Shown here: piece after piece, positions 42,528-51,821 of the stretch
Position numbering within the stretch: the first letter of the stretch is position 1
Layout: every line of letters begins with the position of its first letter
NCBI GenBank assembly: GCA_913055685.1
Contig: CAJXKC010000001.1
Location: forward strand, 992,001 to 1,056,000
Source of the DNA: an uncultured Flavobacteriales bacterium
Lineage (GTDB): Bacteria > Bacteroidota > Bacteroidia > Flavobacteriales > Schleiferiaceae
Direction of reading: 5' to 3'
DNA: 64,000 bases
Made by a program: the position numbers and the translations under genes
The notes under the pieces: model-generated
Databases searched by the model: none
The model's input: the letters and a program-made list of their open reading frames with translations, nothing else
Told to the model about the DNA's origin: nothing

Positions 42528-44291
42528 ATGGAAGCACACGCACATCACAAAGAAACTTTCATAACTAAATACATCTTCAGTACCGATCACAAAATGATCG
42601 CGAAGCAATTCTTGATCACCGGTATGATCATGGGTATTGTGGGTGTAGGTATGTCTTTACTATTCCGTTTACAGTTGGCATGGCCCGATCAAGAATGGCC
42701 AATCCTCGAAGCTCTTTTGGGTAAATGGGGAACCGACGGTATTATGGACCCTAACATTTACTTGGCCCTGGTTACCATCCACGGTACCATCATGGTATTT
42801 TTCGTGTTAACCGCTGGTCTTAGTGGTACATTCTCAAACTTGTTAATTCCACTTCAAATTGGAGCGCGTGATATGGCCTCAGGATTCATTAATATGTTAT
42901 CCTACTGGTTCTTCTTTGCTTCTTCAGTGGTTATGTTAGCCTCTTTATTCGTTGAGAATGGTCCCGCTGCTGCTGGATGGACAATCTACCCTCCTTTATC
43001 AGCATTACCACAAGCCGTACCTGGTTCTGGTTTGGGTATGACCTTATGGTTGGTATCGATGAGTTTGTTTATTGTATCCTCATTATTGGGAGCATTAAAC
43101 TATATCGTTACCGTATTAAACTTGAGAACCAAAGGAATGAGCATGACGCGTCTTCCTCTTACAATCTGGGCATTCTTTGTAACCGCTATCCTTGGTGTGC
43201 TTTCTTTCCCAGTATTGTTCTCAGCCGCTCTATTATTAATCTTCGATCGTAGCTTCGGTACCTCTTTCTACTTATCTGATATTATGGTAGCAGGTGAGAT
43301 GCTAACGAATCAAGGTGGTAGTCCAATTTTATTCCAGCACTTGTTCTGGTTCTTGGGTCACCCTGAAGTATATATTATTCTTTTACCAGCCTTAGGTATT
43401 AGTTCTGAGGTGATTTCCACCAATGCCCGTAAGCCAATCTTTGGATACCGTGCGATGGTTGGTTCTATCCTAGCGATTGCTTTCTTAAGCTTTATCGTAT
43501 GGGGTCACCACATGTTCGTTACTGGTATGAATCCATTCTTAGGTTCGGTATTTACCTTTACCACCCTTTTAATCGCGATTCCATCGGCAGTAAAAGCCTT
43601 TAACTATATCACCACCTTATGGAAGGGTAATTTACAATTTACTCCTGCCATGTTATTCTCCATCGGTTTGGTTTCCACCTTTATCACTGGTGGTCTAACC
43701 GGATTAATTCTCGGTGATAGCGCCTTGGATATCAACGTACACGATACATACTTCGTGGTAGCTCACTTCCACATTGTAATGGGTCTTTCGGCTATCTTTG
43801 GTTTGTTTGCCGGTGTTTACCACTGGTTCCCAAAACTATTTGGTCGTCGTATGAATAAGAATTTAGGTTACGTACACTTCTGGGTTACCTTCATTTCGGC
43901 TTATGGTGTATTCTTCCCAATGCACTTCTTAGGAATGGCTGGTTTACCACGTCGTTACTACACCAATACTGCATTCCCAATGTTTGACGACTTAGCAGAT
44001 ATCAACGTTCTGGTAAGTTACTTTGCCATCATCGGTGGTATTGCTCAGGTAATCTTTATTTGGAACTTCTTCTACAGTGCACTACGTGGTAAGAAGGCCG
44101 AGCAAAACCCATGGAAATCGAATACTTTGGAGTGGACTACTCCAGTGGAGCATATCCATGGCAACTGGCCTGGTGAAATTCCAGAAGTACACCGCTGGCC
44201 TTACGATTACTCGAAGCCAGGTATGGAAGAGGATTTTGTGCCTCAAACGGTTCCACTGTCTAAAGACGAAGTTGCCACTGGTGGTCACTAA
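42528..44291 (+). CDS. coxA: Cytochrome c oxidase subunit I
   Basis: 587 residues, about twelve membrane helices. Haem-copper oxidase hallmarks: HGTIMVFFVLTAGLSG (haem a ligand), GHPEVYIILLPALG (CuB His and cross-linked Tyr), WGHHMFVTG (CuB histidines) and HDTYFVVAHFHIVMG (haem a3 and a ligands). Reduces oxygen to water and pumps protons. Last gene of the act-cox operon; subunits III and IV are not encoded next to it. A clear terminator follows. Confidence 0.97.
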   Translation: MEAHAHHKETFITKYIFSTDHKMIAKQFLITGMIMGIVGVGMSLLFRLQLAWPDQEWPILEALLGKWGTDGIMDPNIYLALVTIHGTIMVFFVLTAGLSGTFSNLLIPLQIGARDMASGFINMLSYWFFFASSVVMLASLFVENGPAAAGWTIYPPLSALPQAVPGSGLGMTLWLVSMSLFIVSSLLGALNYIVTVLNLRTKGMSMTRLPLTIWAFFVTAILGVLSFPVLFSAALLLIFDRSFGTSFYLSDIMVAGEMLTNQGGSPILFQHLFWFLGHPEVYIILLPALGISSEVISTNARKPIFGYRAMVGSILAIAFLSFIVWGHHMFVTGMNPFLGSVFTFTTLLIAIPSAVKAFNYITTLWKGNLQFTPAMLFSIGLVSTFITGGLTGLILGDSALDINVHDTYFVVAHFHIVMGLSAIFGLFAGVYHWFPKLFGRRMNKNLGYVHFWVTFISAYGVFFPMHFLGMAGLPRRYYTNTAFPMFDDLADINVLVSYFAIIGGIAQVIFIWNFFYSALRGKKAEQNPWKSNTLEWTTPVEHIHGNWPGEIPEVHRWPYDYSKPGMEEDFVPQTVPLSKDEVATGGH

Positions 44292-44313
44292 GATTTAGAA
44301 AAGAAATTTATGG

Positions 44314-44345
44314 AAGTCCTGACCTAAGTGTCAGGACTTTTTATT
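44314..44345 (+). terminator. Intrinsic terminator of the act-cox operon
   Basis: Stem AAGTCCTGAC (44314-44323) with GTCAGGACTT (44330-44339), 6-base loop, T run after. Confidence 0.9.
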
Positions 44346-44350
44346 TTGGA

Positions 44351-44358
44351 TACCTTTG
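44351..44358 (+). promoter_or_regulatory. Candidate -7 box for ruvB-queG
   Basis: TACCTTTG, a full TAnnTTTG match, 14 bases before ruvB ATG 44373, immediately after the operon terminator. Confidence 0.5.
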
Positions 44359-44372
44359 TTAAAACGGTTTAA

Positions 44373-45398
44373 ATGTCACGTTTCCTAGACGGCGAAGAAG
44401 AATTACAAGACGGACACCAGGAGTTTGAGCAGAGGCTACGGCCGCTCAGTTTCGATGACTTTGCTGGGCAAGACAAGGTTCTGGAGAACTTGCGGGTTTT
44501 CGTAGCGGCAGCAAATCAGAGGGGCGAGGCTTTAGATCATGTATTGCTCCACGGTCCTCCGGGATTGGGTAAAACCACCTTGGCCCATATTATCTCCAAT
44601 GAATTGGGAACGGGGCTCAAACTTAGCTCTGGGCCAGTGATTGATAAACCCGGAGAATTAGCTGGTTTACTTACGAATCTGGAAGAGCGTGATGTACTCT
44701 TCATCGATGAAATACATCGCCTTAGTCCCGTGGTTGAGGAATATCTCTATTCGGCCATGGAAGATTACCGTATCGATATTATGATTGATAGCGGTCCAGC
44801 GGCACGCAGTGTTCAGATTAACCTAAATCAGTTTACCCTTATTGGAGCAACCACGCGTAGTGGATTACTCACCGCTCCGCTTCGCGCACGATTTGGTATT
44901 AATAGCCGACTACAGTATTATTCGGTGGAATTGCTATCCAATATCGTAGAACGTTCGGCGCATATATTAAATGTTCCCATTGAGCCTAATGCGGCGGTAG
45001 AAATCGCCCGCAGAAGCCGAGGGACTCCGCGTATTGCTAACGCGCTTTTACGTAGGATGCGTGACTTCGCTCAGGTGAAGGGCAATGGCACCATTAGTCT
45101 AGAAATTGCACAATTTGGCTTGGAAGCCCTGCATGTAGATACCTATGGTTTAGATGAAATGGACCATAAGATTCTCCTTTGTATTATTGATAAGTTTAAA
45201 GGTGGTCCGGTTGGATTAAACACCGTTGCTACTGCAGTAGGTGAACAAGCTGGTACCTTAGAAGAAGTGTACGAGCCTTATCTAATCCAACAAGGGTTTA
45301 TGGTGCGTACGCAAAGAGGTAGAATGGTCACCGAAAAGGCTTATAAGCACCTCGATAAGAAAGATCCCAATTTACAAAACGGTTTATTTGACCTCTAA
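44373..45398 (+). CDS. ruvB: Holliday junction branch migration helicase RuvB
   Basis: 341-residue AAA+ motor that drives branch migration with RuvA. Seen: Walker [14 protein letters not shown], Walker [10 protein letters not shown], sensor 1 [18 protein letters not shown] and the C-terminal winged-helix DNA-binding domain. Its partner ruvA lies in the same window at 52668 but is separate. Overlaps queG by 11 bases. Confidence 0.97.
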   Translation: MSRFLDGEEELQDGHQEFEQRLRPLSFDDFAGQDKVLENLRVFVAAANQRGEALDHVLLHGPPGLGKTTLAHIISNELGTGLKLSSGPVIDKPGELAGLLTNLEERDVLFIDEIHRLSPVVEEYLYSAMEDYRIDIMIDSGPAARSVQINLNQFTLIGATTRSGLLTAPLRARFGINSRLQYYSVELLSNIVERSAHILNVPIEPNAAVEIARRSRGTPRIANALLRRMRDFAQVKGNGTISLEIAQFGLEALHVDTYGLDEMDHKILLCIIDKFKGGPVGLNTVATAVGEQAGTLEEVYEPYLIQQGFMVRTQRGRMVTEKAYKHLDKKDPNLQNGLFDL

Positions 45399-46320
45399 GA
45401 CGCTTTATACTGAAAAGATAAAGGAAGAGGCTCAAAGGCTAGGTTTCCTCGCTTGTGGGGTCGCAAAAGCACGTTATTTGGAAGAAGAGGCTCCTAGGTT
45501 AGAGGAGTGGTTGACCAGGAATTACCAGGGTGAAATGGCTTATCTCGCCAATCATTTTGACAAGCGATTGGACCCTAGACTTTTGGTGCCTGGGGCCAAG
45601 TCGGTAATCTCGCTGCTCTACAGTTATTATCCAGCCGAGCAGCAGAAGGATGATAGCGCACCTAAATTGGCGAAGTATGCTTATGGGGAAGACTATCACT
45701 TCGTCATCAAGCCTAAGCTTAAAGACTTATTAAACTTTATTCGAGAGGAAATCGGTGAAGTGGATGGCCGCGTCTTTGTTGATTCTGCACCGGTAATGGA
45801 AAGGGTTTGGGCTCAGGAGGCTGGCTTGGGCTGGTTGGGTAAGAATACGCTTCTCCTCAATAAAAGAGAGGGCTCTTTTTTCTTCTTGGCGGAACTCATC
45901 ATTGACCTTGACCTCGACTATGATAATCCGATTCGGACCGATCATTGCGGTACTTGTACCCGATGTATTGACGCTTGTCCCACCGAGGCAATCTTGGCCC
46001 CGAATCTCTTGGATGCATCGAAATGTATTTCTTACCTCACCATAGAGCTTAAGGACGCTATCCCTAATGATTTTAAAGGACAAATGGAGAACTGGGCTTT
46101 TGGCTGCGATATTTGTCAGGATGTCTGTCCATGGAATCGTTTTTCAAAGCCACATCAGGAGGAAGCCTTTAATCCGCATCCCGATTTACTGGAAATGTCG
46201 AGCGGCGATTGGCATGAAATGACCGAAGAGGTATTCCGTAAAGTCTTTAAGAAAAGTGCAGTAAAACGCACCAAGTATAGCGGTTTAAAAAGAAATCTAG
46301 GCTTCATTAAGCCCCAATAA
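45388..46320 (+). CDS. queG: Epoxyqueuosine reductase QueG
   Basis: 310 residues. Cobalamin-dependent enzyme that completes queuosine in the tRNA wobble position. Seen: [24 protein letters not shown], which is the cobalamin/active-site region, and two ferredoxin-type sets [12 protein letters not shown] and [11 protein letters not shown] for two 4Fe-4S clusters. The start is TTG 45388, inside the end of ruvB; the first in-frame ATG lies some 47 codons later and would remove conserved sequence. Confidence 0.95.
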   Translation: MTSKTLYTEKIKEEAQRLGFLACGVAKARYLEEEAPRLEEWLTRNYQGEMAYLANHFDKRLDPRLLVPGAKSVISLLYSYYPAEQQKDDSAPKLAKYAYGEDYHFVIKPKLKDLLNFIREEIGEVDGRVFVDSAPVMERVWAQEAGLGWLGKNTLLLNKREGSFFFLAELIIDLDLDYDNPIRTDHCGTCTRCIDACPTEAILAPNLLDASKCISYLTIELKDAIPNDFKGQMENWAFGCDICQDVCPWNRFSKPHQEEAFNPHPDLLEMSSGDWHEMTEEVFRKVFKKSAVKRTKYSGLKRNLGFIKPQ

Positions 46321-46321
46321 A

Positions 46322-46350
46322 AAAGTCCCTCTTTTCGGAGGGACTCTTAA
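46322..46350. terminator. Bidirectional intrinsic terminator
   Basis: Stem AGTCCCTC (46324-46331) with GAGGGACT (46338-46345), 6-base loop, A-rich left and T-rich right flanks. Between queG and the convergent Omp28-like gene. Confidence 0.85.
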
Positions 46351-46371
46351 TTTATTATTCCATAAACCTGT

Positions 46372-47205
46372 TTAAATCTCTATCGATTGAGCTTGCAGAA
46401 TTTCGTAAGTGTCTTTGTCGTAAATAAAAGCAATGACCTCGCAATTTTCCTTTACCGCAATGTCACCATTGGCAGTATTATTTACTAAAGTGATACTTTC
46501 ACTAAAGGTAGCGTTGCCAGAGCTTAGATCGATAGGCGCGCCATAGGTGCCATTAAAGGAACCGCGGAACACATGATCATGCTTATAGTTCTCGTTAACC
46601 GACTTATCGCCCATGGTTTGAGGGGAGATAATTCCGTTTTCGGCTAAGTACAAGCAAAGGTGTACATTGCTCGAGTTAATGGTGCCTGTTACCTGTACGG
46701 TGCCCGAAACACTTAACTCGCGGGTGGAAGAATTATAGGAGTCCTCCTGAATGGTGATTTCCGCCACTGGTAGACGCTCTAATTCCTGAGCAACTAAGCC
46801 AGCCCAATCGCCTTCACCTTTAATAATGCCACCTGTAGAATGATCAATGCGGTTTACAAAACCAACCGGTACACCAAAAAGCTGAAAGAAGTTAAAAAGC
46901 TCTGTTCCCTCTGGGGTGTTAAAAGCCTTTGGATGTTTAGCATCGGTAGTAGCTAAGTTTCCTGCGTGAATGCCAAGTAGAATTAAGTTCTCCTTGCCAT
47001 AAATTGACTGCAATTCTTTGGCTTTGGCGTTTGCAGCCGGACAGTTATTACACTTAACCCCGGTGAACTCTTCTAAGAAAACTTTATGGCCTGTGCCTTC
47101 GTAACCACCTACTTCTACATTTTTTAAATATTCACCCTCTGGAATTTCATCGCAGGCGCTTAAGGCGAATAGTAGGCTCAAGGCAAAAAATAATGTCTTT
47201 TTCAT
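46372..47205 (-). CDS. Omp28-related lipoprotein with thioredoxin-like CXXC
   Basis: 277 residues. Lipobox LSAC with cysteine 18, then an Omp28-type thioredoxin-like domain: HKVFLEEFTGVKCNNCPAAN with the pair Cys52/Cys55, and GVPVGFVNRID as the cis-proline-like region. The C-terminal half is beta-rich (adhesin-like). Outer-membrane lipoprotein, redox role probable. It is last in a minus operon, four bases after the DUF6029 gene. Confidence 0.85.
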   Translation of the reverse strand: MKKTLFFALSLLFALSACDEIPEGEYLKNVEVGGYEGTGHKVFLEEFTGVKCNNCPAANAKAKELQSIYGKENLILLGIHAGNLATTDAKHPKAFNTPEGTELFNFFQLFGVPVGFVNRIDHSTGGIIKGEGDWAGLVAQELERLPVAEITIQEDSYNSSTRELSVSGTVQVTGTINSSNVHLCLYLAENGIISPQTMGDKSVNENYKHDHVFRGSFNGTYGAPIDLSSGNATFSESITLVNNTANGDIAVKENCEVIAFIYDKDTYEILQAQSIEI

Positions 47206-47209
47206 GATC

Positions 47210-48898
47210 CTAGAAATTTGAAGTGATCATCATACTAAATCCGTTTGAGGCAGGAACTACCCTACATATACCACCAACGCAGAACACCCCTTCTTGTTGT
47301 CTACCATAGTTTACTTGGAACTTAGTAGTGCCACGGGTATAACCCATAGAAATAATAGGGTAATGAACTCTTAAATCGGGGTCGGGATGGCCATAGTTAT
47401 AGGCATCCTGCACCGCTACAAACCACTCTGGAGCAATACTGTATTCTAATAATAACATAGCCCACGAGCCACGGTCTTGTTCGGTAAGCATAATCTGCGC
47501 CTCGGTTCGTAAGCTATGCTTGGGTTTAATCTTCCATAAAAATTCGGCCACGGCGGCATTTACATAAACCATGTCCAAATTATTGGGGTCGCTAACCAAG
47601 TCATCGATTACCCCATCTAATAAGGCACTGCGGTTGTAAACGAAATTATAGTAACTAAATGTTCCCTTAAGGTTTTTGTTGATCTTGGTTTTTACTTCAA
47701 CATTAAAGTCTTGAGAGTACTGAATATTGCCAATACCTGCCCAATCTTGATAGCCATCGGTACCGGATATAGTTTGACTGGAATCCAATCCCTGACGGAA
47801 GGTGAAGTCCTTATTTAAAGCATAGGCATTGCTAAAGTTTAAATTAAGGAGGGTACCATATTTACCGCCGAGTAAAGTTCCGCGGTCAAACTTATAGCTC
47901 AGTTCGGCCTGAATACCCGTTTCACCATTCGACTGAATGTTGTAAGAGTATAATGCCGGTAGGGCATAGGTATGCAATTCTGCTAAGGGAGGCAGATAGT
48001 TAATCATGGCCTCTGTAAAGTTTCCTACTCTTTGCGAACGGAACATAAAATTATCGTAGTACTTATAGCCTAAAATCAAGCCCAGGTTTCCCTTAGCATA
48101 AGAGCCGGTTGCATATATAGCGTGCCCTGGTTTATAGATAAAGCGGTTGGTACTGTTAGGGTCTTGCGATTTATAAGCATATTCCGCAAAGATGTTGAAA
48201 TCACCGGCAATGAAATTCGCTCTTAATCCGGCTGAAGCCACATTCTCCGGCAGGTTGTAAATAGGATCTTGCGCCTCTTGAAAACGCGAAATCATGCTGG
48301 CTCCAACAATAAGATTGGTACTGCTGGCTTTATCACGAAATTCGTTAAGGTTTAATTCGAGGTCCCCACCGCGTACAATACCATCACCGGTTTGGAAGTA
48401 GATACGTTGGCGACCCACCAAAGCTTTGGCGGTTAAACCCGGCCTAATATCAAATATCAGGCGCAAGCCATCCATGGCATTATCTAGACCCAGGCCGCGC
48501 TCTTCGTAGGTTCTAAATACTAGTCCCGAGCCAAATTGCTCGTAATAGTTACCTACGGTAATATCGAGACCGTCTTTCTTGTAACGGGCAAAACGGTAGG
48601 GAATACCTTCCCCTTTAAAACCTTCGGGAAGGCCAATTAGGTTATTTTGATAGTTCTCATAGCGAATACCAGCCATGAAATTCCCTTTGGTATAAACCAA
48701 GTTAAGGAAGCCAGCGGCCAACAGCCTTTCATCTGGAAAAGCGTTGCCATTGGGGTCAATTAAAGTATCACGGAGGTAGTACTGAGCATTAGTCTGAAAG
48801 TTACCATGGATCTGACCATAGTCTTTTCCATCACCTTGAGCGCTAGTCTGTCCAATCAGACCTAAGCCAAGGAAGAGTGCAAGTAAAATTCTTTTCAT
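47210..48898 (-). CDS. DUF6029-like outer-membrane beta-barrel protein
   Basis: 562 residues. Signal peptide (about 1-20), then a long run of amphipathic strands consistent with a large outer-membrane barrel; the DGLDITVGNYYEQFGSGLVF motif and the IHGNFQTNAQYY start are those of DUF6029. Two cysteines near the C-terminus (VFCVGGICRV) form a CxxxxC pair. It ends in an aromatic SNF, a usual barrel-assembly signal. Sandwiched between TlpA-like and Omp28-like genes, so possibly an outer-membrane partner of a redox system. Confidence 0.8.
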   Translation of the reverse strand: MKRILLALFLGLGLIGQTSAQGDGKDYGQIHGNFQTNAQYYLRDTLIDPNGNAFPDERLLAAGFLNLVYTKGNFMAGIRYENYQNNLIGLPEGFKGEGIPYRFARYKKDGLDITVGNYYEQFGSGLVFRTYEERGLGLDNAMDGLRLIFDIRPGLTAKALVGRQRIYFQTGDGIVRGGDLELNLNEFRDKASSTNLIVGASMISRFQEAQDPIYNLPENVASAGLRANFIAGDFNIFAEYAYKSQDPNSTNRFIYKPGHAIYATGSYAKGNLGLILGYKYYDNFMFRSQRVGNFTEAMINYLPPLAELHTYALPALYSYNIQSNGETGIQAELSYKFDRGTLLGGKYGTLLNLNFSNAYALNKDFTFRQGLDSSQTISGTDGYQDWAGIGNIQYSQDFNVEVKTKINKNLKGTFSYYNFVYNRSALLDGVIDDLVSDPNNLDMVYVNAAVAEFLWKIKPKHSLRTEAQIMLTEQDRGSWAMLLLEYSIAPEWFVAVQDAYNYGHPDPDLRVHYPIISMGYTRGTTKFQVNYGRQQEGVFCVGGICRVVPASNGFSMMITSNF

Positions 48899-48918
48899 TG
48901 AGAGAGAGGAATGGAGAA

Positions 48919-49431
48919 TTATTCTTCGATGGCTAATCCTGCGTTTAGTTTTTCGATGAGTTCCAATAAGTGGTCTTCATCACCAGGAATATAGCCATTG
49001 TGCTGCCAAACAATATTTCCTTCACCATCTAATAAGAAGGTATGGGGAATGTTATTTACGTTTAAGGCACGCTTTAATTCTTGGTTTTCGTCGAGGTATA
49101 CTTCGTATTCCCAACCCTGACTTTTAGTAAAGGGTTTCACTCGACTTGAATTTCGAGAATCATCCACTGATACCGCTACTAATTTCACCCCGGTTTCTTC
49201 TTGCCAATCAATGTATTGGTCATTAATGGCGTTAAGTTCACGAATACATGGCTTGCACCAAGTGGCCCAAAAGCTTACTACGATTGGCTTGCCATCGTTC
49301 TTAAGACTTGAGGCATCAATCATATTGCCGCTTAGGTCTTTTAATTGAATATTAGGAAGCTTGTCTTGGGCAGAGAGAGAGAAAGATAAGATTAATCCTA
49401 GGCTAAGGGTGGATAATAAATTACGCATCAT
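48919..49431 (-). CDS. TlpA-like periplasmic thioredoxin
   Basis: 170 residues. Signal peptide (about 1-21), then a TlpA/ResA-type thioredoxin fold with the active site WATWCKPC (Cys59/Cys62), the NNIPHTFLLDGEGNIV cis-proline region and DLSGNMIDASSL at the start. Thiol-disulfide oxidoreductase or reductase in the periplasm. First in the operon TlpA - DUF6029 - Omp28 (20- and four-base spacing). Second Met of the MM start is equally possible. Weak minus-strand -7 box TTACTTTG at 49463-49470. Confidence 0.88.
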   Translation of the reverse strand: MMRNLLSTLSLGLILSFSLSAQDKLPNIQLKDLSGNMIDASSLKNDGKPIVVSFWATWCKPCIRELNAINDQYIDWQEETGVKLVAVSVDDSRNSSRVKPFTKSQGWEYEVYLDENQELKRALNVNNIPHTFLLDGEGNIVWQHNGYIPGDEDHLLELIEKLNAGLAIEE

Positions 49432-49647
49432 TTTAAATAGGGCTTAAAAATAATTTAGGCGGCAAAGTAATGATTTTTAGGAGATAATAAGGTCTGGAAT
49501 GGGCTCAGAATAAGTCTATAAATGGCAAGATGCACCAAAGTCTTGGCCTTTTTATAGGAAGCATAAGCTTAAGCTGGGCCAATTGAAATAGGCTAAAAAA
49601 ATAGCCCCGGCAATTGCCGGGGCTAGAAATATTAAGATGGAAAAATC
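49432..49647. other. Intergenic region with two hairpins
   Basis: No gene seen. Holds the minus-strand terminator of the 49648 gene (listed separately) and a second terminator-like hairpin on the plus strand, GGCAAGA (49524-49530) with TCTTGGCC (49541-49548, one bulged G), followed by five T. No plus-strand gene lies upstream, so its role is unclear. A palindrome AGCTTAAGCT is at 49566-49575. Confidence 0.4.
49594..49624 (-). terminator. Intrinsic terminator of the 49648-51714 gene
   Basis: Perfect palindrome with arms AGCCCCGGCAA and TTGCCGGGGCT (49603-49624). On the minus strand it is followed by a T run (plus-strand A run 49596-49602), separating this gene from the TlpA operon. Confidence 0.9.
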
Positions 49648-51714
49648 TTAGTGGGTAACAGCGATACGCTGAGTAGCCATTTTTCCGTCAGTAACAACTT
49701 GTAGGATGTACATACCGGCGTTAAGATCGCTAGTATTAATTACTTCACCCATGCTAAGACCGAAGTCTTTGCTCATTACAGTTTTACCGCTTAAGTCGAT
49801 AATGCTAATGCTTAAGTCTTGCTCTTCCGCTAGCTCGATGTTTAATACATCATTAGCAGGATTAGGATAGATGTTAGCGATAACTACATTTTCGTCTTCT
49901 AAACCAACCCAAGTCATTCCGGCCATGTTAGCGTTCATGATTTGACCATTGTCACGATCTTCAACGAAGATTACTACTTCAACATCGTTGTTCCACAGGT
50001 TAAAGTTACCAGTAGAACCACCGCTTACACCACCAACAGTAAAGTTGTAGCTTTCAGTGAAGCTAGCGCTAGCACCAGCAGCTAAAGAAAGGGCAGTACC
50101 ATTAGGGTTAGGTAACATTTTACGCATTACGTGCTTGTAGTTGAAGTCGCCATTAGTAGCTCCATTAAATACGTAGTTATTTTGCATAACTACCATTTGA
50201 AGGGCATAGTTACCAGCGGTAAGGTCCAAGTTAGAAGTAACGGTAGCGTTTACAGTTACGTCAGCTGAGTTAGAACCTGAAGAACGATCGTAAGTAGCGT
50301 AACCATTTAAGCTAACAAATGCAGGCTCTGAACCACCAGCTTGCTCAGCAGCTTGGTAAGCAGCAAGGGCATCACCCCAAGTCTGTACTGCACTATAGTC
50401 TACTTCAGTACCATTAGCTAACATAGTAGGAGCCGCGTTTACACCATAGTAAGAACGACGAGCGTCAGAATCTGGGTTGTGACTTGGATCTCCTGGGCTT
50501 GGAATAGGCACTTGGTATTTTACTACTAAAGGATTACCTGCTTTGTTGTAGTTAGCAAGAGCGGTGTTGTATACGTTGTCGTTCCAAGACTTACATGGAG
50601 GACAAGTAGAACTAGAAAATTCTTCCGCTAAGAAACGACGTGGAACATCCTGAGCAGCTTGTAAGTTTACAGTTACGCTGTTATCACCAGGATTGGCGTC
50701 CGTGTTGTTGTTAGGATCGCTAACGTCTAAATCAATGCTGTATGAACCAGCCGCTGGAGCAGTCCAACCTGGATTCATGGTAATGGTAGTGAAGTCACCA
50801 GTTCCTAAGGAACCAGAGAATGCAGTAGTACCAGTGTTACCAGCGTTATCGTCGAAGTTGTAGTTGAAAGCGGTAATAGTTTCAGAACCTTTGTTACGAA
50901 CTACTGCTTCGAAAGTTTCAGTGCTAGATAAACCAGCGATTTCGTTTGCAGATACACTTACTAAAGTAAGGTCGTACTGAGGCTGAGTACCGTAAACGAA
51001 CTCGTAGTAGGTATTGTCTAAAGCGTCAGACTGGCTACCACCAGTAGCAGTGTTCTGAGAAGTTAATGCAGGAGAACCAGCTACAGTGTATGCAGTTGAT
51101 CCGTTGATCTGAATACCAGCAGAAAGAGCTACGTTGGTACCACCTTGAGAATAGCTACGCATGTCTACAATGTAAATATTGTCGCTAGTTTCTTCAAATA
51201 CGATACCCCAGTAAGTCCAACCAGCACCTAAAGTAGAGCTAGAGGCTGAAGCCCAGATAATCCAGTGCTGACGGTTTGGAGCAGTACCAAAAGTCTTCGA
51301 TACAACTGCATCGTTGGAACCTGTAAGATCCATACCCCAAGCACAAACAGAGTTGTTTGGAATACTAGCCGATGGTAAAAGGGCTGGAGTAAATCCTGGA
51401 GTAGTTGAAGGAGCAGCACTTGAGAAAGTAACTACACCAGAAGAAGCAACAAAATAAGTTGTTACCGCATTACCATTAAAGTTAAAGCTAAATGGTAAAG
51501 TCTGTGCAGAAGACCAAGCGTCGGCAGTGCTAGAACTTAGTACGCTGGTGTAACCGAGGTTGTTTCCAGCAAGGAAGGCCTCTGGTTGTTCGGGGTCATT
51601 GTTTAGGTTACCTGGATTGAAACCGGCGTTAATCGCTGGTAACTGGTAGTAACCCTGACCCATTAAGCCAAGTGTCATGGCCATCAAGAATAGGGATAAG
51701 TAATACTTTTTCAT
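49648..51714 (-). CDS. T9SS-secreted protein with Omp28/thioredoxin-like domain
   Basis: 688 residues. Signal peptide (about 1-20), an N-terminal beta-rich domain of about 220 residues, a CARDB-like domain (about 245-350), then an Omp28-type thioredoxin-like domain with FLAEEFSSSTCPPCKSW (Cys371/Cys374) and a GVNAAPTMLANG cis-proline-like loop. It ends with a T9SS type A domain (ANIYPNPANDVLNIEL, DLNAGMYILQV). So a predicted thiol-active domain is carried to the cell surface. Separate transcript from the TlpA operon, but same strand and adjacent. Confidence 0.85.
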   Translation of the reverse strand: MKKYYLSLFLMAMTLGLMGQGYYQLPAINAGFNPGNLNNDPEQPEAFLAGNNLGYTSVLSSSTADAWSSAQTLPFSFNFNGNAVTTYFVASSGVVTFSSAAPSTTPGFTPALLPSASIPNNSVCAWGMDLTGSNDAVVSKTFGTAPNRQHWIIWASASSSTLGAGWTYWGIVFEETSDNIYIVDMRSYSQGGTNVALSAGIQINGSTAYTVAGSPALTSQNTATGGSQSDALDNTYYEFVYGTQPQYDLTLVSVSANEIAGLSSTETFEAVVRNKGSETITAFNYNFDDNAGNTGTTAFSGSLGTGDFTTITMNPGWTAPAAGSYSIDLDVSDPNNNTDANPGDNSVTVNLQAAQDVPRRFLAEEFSSSTCPPCKSWNDNVYNTALANYNKAGNPLVVKYQVPIPSPGDPSHNPDSDARRSYYGVNAAPTMLANGTEVDYSAVQTWGDALAAYQAAEQAGGSEPAFVSLNGYATYDRSSGSNSADVTVNATVTSNLDLTAGNYALQMVVMQNNYVFNGATNGDFNYKHVMRKMLPNPNGTALSLAAGASASFTESYNFTVGGVSGGSTGNFNLWNNDVEVVIFVEDRDNGQIMNANMAGMTWVGLEDENVVIANIYPNPANDVLNIELAEEQDLSISIIDLSGKTVMSKDFGLSMGEVINTSDLNAGMYILQVVTDGKMATQRIAVTH

Positions 51715-51772
51715 AACAAAAACTTAAGATTGTAGAGGCCGAAAATAATTGAAAAATAATTCAAATACCACC

Positions 51773-51798
51773 TTGAATGCGTGAATTTTATACTTTTG
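51773..51798 (+). promoter_or_regulatory. Candidate promoter for the 51822 gene
   Basis: TTG 51773-51775, 15 bases, TACTTTTG 51791-51798, 23 bases before ATG 51822. A minus-strand TATTTTCG at 51740-51747 could serve the divergent 51714 gene. Confidence 0.45.
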
Positions 51799-51821
51799 TC
51801 TTTGAAAGTTAAAACTCTGCT

